From Schoenoplectus triqueter (Eukaryota; Streptophyta; Magnoliopsida; Poales; Cyperaceae), in NCBI GenBank assembly GCA_964058805.1, contig CAXKVV010000013.1, positions 372,001 to 436,000 of the forward strand: a stretch of DNA of 64,000 bases, read 5' to 3'. Position numbers and translations under genes: made by a program. The notes under the pieces are model-generated. The model was not told the origin of the DNA, did not search any database, and saw only the letters and a list, made by a program, of their open reading frames with translations. This document shows, in pieces, positions 59,259 through 64,000 of this stretch. The stretch's first letter is position 1; every line of letters begins with the position of its first letter.

Positions 59259-61290
59259 GTTAATATTGAAGCATGGCATAAGAACTCCAACCTCGACAAC
59301 AACTCTCTAACGCACCGAGCACGTATCAGATTGACTGGGGTTCCGTTGCATAATTGGAACACCAGGGATATCACTTCTATTGTCTCAGGCTTCGGCTACC
59401 CCCTTCTATTGTTGATTGCTTGTGGTCACCCTACCAGAATCCCTCGCCGCGTCCTTCTCTCCGAAAACCCATCCATAAGTGCAATCAGAGTCCATATTGA
59501 AGAGCATCTACTGTTACCAACCGCTAGTTACCAGCTGCTGGAAAATAATGAAGGCTCACAACATCAGCCAAATCCCGACTCTCCACCCCAAGATGATAAT
59601 CGTCAAACCACCAATGTTAACCCTTCTAATCGCCAAAACCATCATCAACAAACTCAAAATCGCTCCCGTCAAACTTCTAAACCACAACTGAGTACGTCCA
59701 TTCATGTTAGAAATGGACAAAATCCCCACATGCTATCCTGTGATAGCATCTTCAGGCATGATGACATTAAAATAAATCATGCAAACATAACTCCTTTCAA
59801 CTTCCCAAAAGACAAAGCCTTAAATATGGTGTCACTTTTTTTTTTTTTCAATAAAGTGGTTAAACCACCTGTTTCATAGCGAAACGAAAGTTTAATTGAG
59901 TACCACATCCTGGTACTCTAGGATCAAGATAGAAGTGTAAACGAAAATGAAATGTCCAAACAATTACTACAACAAAAACTGCCAGAGTAAAACTAAAATA
60001 TCAGTTTCTAGAAACTTGCATCACTGACCAAAAAAATATAAAAGTCTACTTATAGAATTTAATGCTAAGTAATCTTCTCCTCAAACTTAATCGGATGTTA
60101 CGTTTAATTTCCAGCTTTTCATACCCTGCTACACAAAATAAAACACAAAGGAAAGACATAACATCCAGAACATACAGAACCATAGAGGAGAGGGGCAGAA
60201 ATTAGTTAAATCATTCTCTTCCAAACCCATCCTCTTCCTCTATTAACATTATATTTAAAGGGTCTTGATTTAGCTGCAATGGCAATAAATTGACATTGTG
60301 AGGGATAATTTTATAAATAATATCTAAATTTTCTTTATAACCAATTTGACTCCAGAATCTAATTAAAGATATTATCATACCACCCAAAGTTCTCATACTT
60401 TTGGTGTCACTTTTTTTTATAATGTCGTACATCCCTTCTCAAATCAATATGTTATCACCTCGTATTTCTAGCCATATCTCCCTCTCTGTAGTCGAATTGA
60501 AAGCTCTCATATCAAAATTCCCTAAGTTGTCAGACAAAACCAGTGCATCCAACTCCCAATAGTCTTTCTCTAATTTCAAAATTGCAAATGATATTAACTG
60601 TTCTTCTACTACTCTCTCACTTGGGCCGTATCCAGTTGAATTCACAAAACAACAATCTACTTCACTCACTTTTGTTGGCCCAATGACATTTGGTTCTCCA
60701 CCCATTTCCCTAGAGTTATTTTTTGATACTAGCCCAGTAAACTTTGACCCAGCATTAATAAAAGAAACCCAACAAAACTTCGATGAAGGACATACTTATG
60801 AAGGCCTCGAGCTACTTGAGGACCATAACCCAACCCATCAAAATTCAGATTGTCTGGCTCAGAACCAAGAATCTCTCTTCTACTGCCTTTTCAGACAAGT
60901 CCCCCAATGATTCTCCTCCAGGGTTCCCGGGTCCACGCCCCTATTGAATCACAGCTCAGAAGAAGTGCACGACTTAAATAAAAGGAAAAATGTGTCTACA
61001 TTTCAGCTATGTCCAAGGTCAGAATGAACAAGTTTTCTGCTTCTCTTCTCAAAACTCAAAACAAGCGTAGCAGGAACAACAAACCAGTTACCAACCTTGA
61101 GTATCTCACACAGAAATCTCCTCTCAATCTCTCATAAGCTAAAACTATTGTCTCTTTGGTTAGAGTTTTAATTGATGAGCAAATCAAACTGCAGCTCAAC
61201 AAAGCAATTAAGACTGAGCTTGTCCCCTCTCTATCTCCTGCTACTGACAATCTCCTGAACTTAGCTTCAATGGAAGCTGCCTGTGCCTAA
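59259..61290 (+). pseudogene. LINE ORF1 remnant (DUF4283-like)
   Basis: From 59259: VNIEAWHKNSN, RIRLTGVPLHNWNTRD and SGFGYPLLL resemble the RNA-binding ORF1 of plant L1 elements (normally W.RitGvPLhlW). Then come a Gln/Asn/Pro-rich linker, a 560-bp retroposed insertion, and further ORF1 pieces (SHISLSVVELKALISKFPKL; VHAPIESQLRRSARL) to a stop near 61290. Several stops and frameshifts occur. No zinc knuckle was recognised. Confidence 0.7.
59843..60401 (-). mobile_element. Retroposed sequence inserted in LINE ORF1 (minus strand)
   Basis: The insertion is flanked by the repeat TGGTGTCACTTTTTTT (59827-59842 and 60402-60417). Its left edge is a poly-T run, that is, a poly(A) tail on the minus strand, so it is a reverse-oriented retroposon. 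Its 5' portion on the minus strand carries a 73-aa frame (MYDIIKKSDT...EEEDGFGRE) that runs in from the flank. No family is recognised; it could be a processed pseudogene end or a LINE/SINE 3' end. Confidence 0.75.
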
Positions 61291-61555
61291 GTCTTTGCCT
61301 TAAGTTAGTATGGGATAGGGAGTTAAGTATTAGTAATTATGTTTAAGCAAGGTGCTTTGAATTTTTTTTGAAGAGTGTAATATTTTTTTTATTCTCAGCT
61401 TTTGTTGCTTTTATGGAATCTCCAGTATCAATTGTACCCCTTAATTATCTTAATTATCAAGTTTTTACCTTACTGTGTCTCTACTATTCCTTCTTCTCCA
61501 ACCTCTCATCTACCTTTATTATCTTATTCTCTTGAGGCTAATATACTAACCAATC
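61291..61555. other. LINE inter-ORF spacer
   Basis: AT-rich spacer between the ORF1 remnant and the ORF2 start at 61556. No feature beyond oligo-T runs. Confidence 0.5.
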
Positions 61556-64000
61556 ATGACTAAAAGGCTTAATTTAAAAATTATCTGCTGAAATGTAAGA
61601 GGCATAAATCTCAGAGATAAAAGGTTGGCTGTTAGACAAACTATTCGGTTTGAGAGTCCGGATATCATCTGCTATCAAGAAACAAAATAGAATTCCTTGA
61701 GAAGAGATTGGAAAAAGGAAGCTTGTGGTCGTACCTATGATATGTACACAACCATTGATGCAATAAATTCAGCAGGAGATGTGCTATTGGCCTGAAAATC
61801 AAATTCCTTCAAAATAGTTTCAGTCCAGAAGTTAGATTTCTGCATCTTAATTGATCTACAATTTAACAGAGATGGTTCTAATTTCCGACTCACTGGTGTA
61901 TATGGGCAGTCTACTACCATTCATAGAGACATCTTCTTTACCCAAATTCAATAGTCAAAACCTACAGACCATTGCCCTTGGATTATTTATGGTGATTTTA
62001 ATCTCACTCTTTTTTAGCAAGATAGGGCAAACCCAGCATATAATTGGCAAGGCATGTTACAATTCAGAGAATTGGTTTCAGATCTTGGTCTCATTGATAT
62101 TCCACTCAGAGAAAGGCATTTTACACGGTCTAATGCACGCAACGACCCATCCATGGCTAAGCTAGATCAATTTTTGATTTCAATGGAATGGTCCTCTCAT
62201 TTTTCTAATATTTCCCAAGCAACCTTACCGAATACCTCTTTCGACCATTGTCCTCTACTATGCACAATCAAAACCACATTTGCAATCTCTTTCGACCATT
62301 GTCCTCTACTATGCACAATCAAAACCACATTTGCAATCTCTAATTTCTTCTGCTTCAAAAACTTCTATCTTAAAATACCAGAATTTACAGAAATGGTACA
62401 CCATGCATGGTCAGCAGTTCCCTTAGCATCCAACCCACAAGAATTACATTGTAAATTGCTTAGCTTATCCAAAACCATCTCAGATTGGTCCAGAGAACGT
62501 GTTGGTAATATCAAAGCCTAAGTAAAGGCTGCAAGATAATTTATGGAATGGTGTGACCAAAGGTAGGAACATAGGAATCTGACTCAGCTGGAAAAATTGA
62601 CCCTGTCCATAGTAAAGAAATGTCACATGTACCTTTACGTGCTTGAAGAGGATTTATGGAAATAAAGGGCATATGTTAAATGAAAGTTGCAGGGAGATAG
62701 AAATACTAGTTATTTTCATGGGGTTGCTTCTGGTCACAAATGAAAAAACTTTATTAAAGAAATCAAGGATAATGATGAATTACACACTGATCAATCTGCC
62801 AAGGAAAGAATTTTCTTTCGATACTTCTGCCAGTTGATGGGAAAACAATCACAGCCAATGATGCAAATACACTGGGATGCTATATACAATCATGTACAAT
62901 ATAACTCTGATATTCAAGCTCTTGACCAACCGATTACATTGGCAAAAATTGAAGAAGCAATTACCCAATTGCCCAATGGGAAAACGTCCGGCCCTGATGT
63001 CTTCACATCTAAATTTTATAAAGCTTTCAAAGCCTAGATTCTTTCGGACCTCCTTGCTACCTTTCAGCATGTAAGAATCATTGGTGCTTAATTGTCTCCT
63101 CTAAATAACTCATATACTATCCTTATTCCAAAAAAAGAATATGTTATTTTACCTGGTGATTTTAGACTGATTAGTGTGGTTCATGGAGTACAAAAAAATT
63201 TCTCAAAAGTTCTTGCCAATCGACTCTAGAAAATTATTGGTTCTCTAATTGATGACTCTCAAACAAGTTTTCTCAAGAATAGATACATAGTTGAATGATT
63301 TCTATATGTGCAACAAACAATACAATTTGCAAAAAAACTCTAGCATTCCGTTGGTGGCATTTAAAGCTGATATTGCTAAGGCTTTTGATACAACAAGTTG
63401 AAATTTTATTCTTAAAATTATGGAGGCAAGAAATTTTCCTTCAGCATGGATATCATGGATACAGAGAGCAGTATTAACTGGATCTACTCAGATAATACTA
63501 AATGGGCTAGCCAGAAAAAAAATAATTTTGAAGAGAGGTGTTCGTCAAGGGGATCTAATATCACCGTATTTGTTTATTCTTGCTATAGATTTTCTCTCCA
63601 AATGGATCAATCAGCTAGTTCGATCAGGAGCTTGGTTACTGCCATGAAATGGCATTAAGCCAACAATTTTCATTGCGGATGACTCATTATTTCTTCTACA
63701 TCTATCGATAACACAGTCTCAAGTGCTCAAAATTGTCCTCTCTTTCTTTCACAGAATTAGTGGTCTCCAAGTCAACTCTTATGTTCTCAGCCACAAATCA
63801 ACAGATGGCGAACTCACTTGCCACTTACATGGAATGTCGGCTCTCAAACTTCCCTGTATTGTATCTTGGTCTACCTCTTTTCTGACAAATGATTAACAAA
63901 GGAAGATTACTTACCTCTTATCCATAAGATAGCCAACAAACTATCAGGTTCTTCAGCTATCCCTTTGTCTATGGCTGGAAAAAATATCATTGTTAACGCT
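61556..64000 (+). pseudogene. LINE ORF2 remnant: endonuclease and reverse transcriptase
   Basis: It starts MTKRLNLKIIC*NVRGINLR (61556), the APE-type endonuclease beginning, then SPDIICYQETK, FRLTGVYGQS, IIYGDFNLTLF, FTRSNARNDPSMAKLDQFL and SFDHCPLL. RT motifs follow: EAITQLPNGKTSGPDVFTSK, IPKK...GDFRLISVVHG, KVLANRL, WISWIQRAVL, LILNG-type IILNGLARK, KRGVRQGDLISPYLFIL, IADDSLFFL (in place of YADD or FADD) and LTKEDYLPLIHKIANKL. Stops and frameshifts are frequent, so it is inactive. It is cut by the window end. Confidence 0.9.
62238..62339 (+). repeat. 51-bp in-frame tandem duplication in LINE endonuclease
   Basis: The block encoding SFDHCPLLCTIKTTFAI is present twice in tandem and is almost identical at the DNA level. 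The duplicated part includes the DHCP motif of the endonuclease active site. Confidence 0.9.

Larger units (their letters stand above)
59259..64000 (+). mobile_element. L1-type LINE retrotransposon, decayed, 3' end outside window
   Basis: ORF1-like and ORF2-like coding remains lie in order on the plus strand, riddled with stops and frameshifts. The 5' boundary is uncertain and may lie near 58970. The sequence continues past position 64000, so the RNase H region, 3' UTR and poly(A) are not seen. Confidence 0.88.

Overview
This window is nuclear DNA of a flowering plant. The evidence is intron-rich genes for a chloroplast PPDK regulatory protein, a SAC9-type phosphoinositide phosphatase and a plant carboxylesterase, relics of an Xa21/EFR-like receptor kinase, a pyruvate dehydrogenase E1-alpha gene and ribosomal protein L17, and dense plant-type transposons on an AT-rich background. 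The species cannot be fixed from the sequence alone.

Three genes look intact. (1) PPDK regulatory protein, minus strand, 11226-12943, three exons, predicted 409 aa. (2) SAC9-like phosphatase, minus strand, 33329-42199, 14 exons whose splice phases all join cleanly to 1713 aa, with a Cys-X5-Arg-Thr active site, a WW domain, four NPF motifs and a GC-AG first intron. (3) A single-exon class I carboxylesterase (CXE17-like), plus strand, 53522-54553, 343 aa. They show no common pathway; the spacing is ordinary for a plant chromosome.

Broken genes: an LRR receptor kinase (16331-19494) with a missing 5' end, a stop, a frameshift, two SINE insertions and a lost DFG segment; an intron-containing PDH E1-alpha relic (43674-45146); and an intronless RPL17 copy (46491-46834).

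The rest is mostly mobile DNA. 0.37-4.8 kb holds a cluster of five related MITEs. One was split by a 439-bp Mutator-type foldback element whose core is an array of perfect 29-bp palindromes, and target-site duplication (TSD) reconstruction shows the nesting. Four copies of a terminal-inverted-repeat family with a core of about 1 kb of almost pure TTA/ATT lie at 7.0, 31.2, 45.3 and 49.6 kb; the strand bias of the core follows element orientation. 22.36-24.36 kb is a short, complete-ended, non-autonomous LTR retrotransposon (TSD TCTTA). 24.81-28.38 kb is a complete-ended but coding-dead MULE (TSD ATCAATTTA). 29.69-30.27 kb is a hAT-type MITE (TSD GATATATG). Three copies of one Au-like SINE 3' end occur, one only 43 bp long yet flanked by an 18-bp perfect TSD. 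56.79-57.25 kb is a large foldback. 59.26-64.0 kb is a decayed L1-type LINE (ORF1, endonuclease, reverse transcriptase) that runs off the window and carries its own retroposed insertion and a 51-bp internal duplication.

Coordinates of intact genes were worked out by hand from splice sites and reading frame. Element ends were placed by matching terminal repeats and TSDs. Family names rest on recognised motifs, not on database searches.
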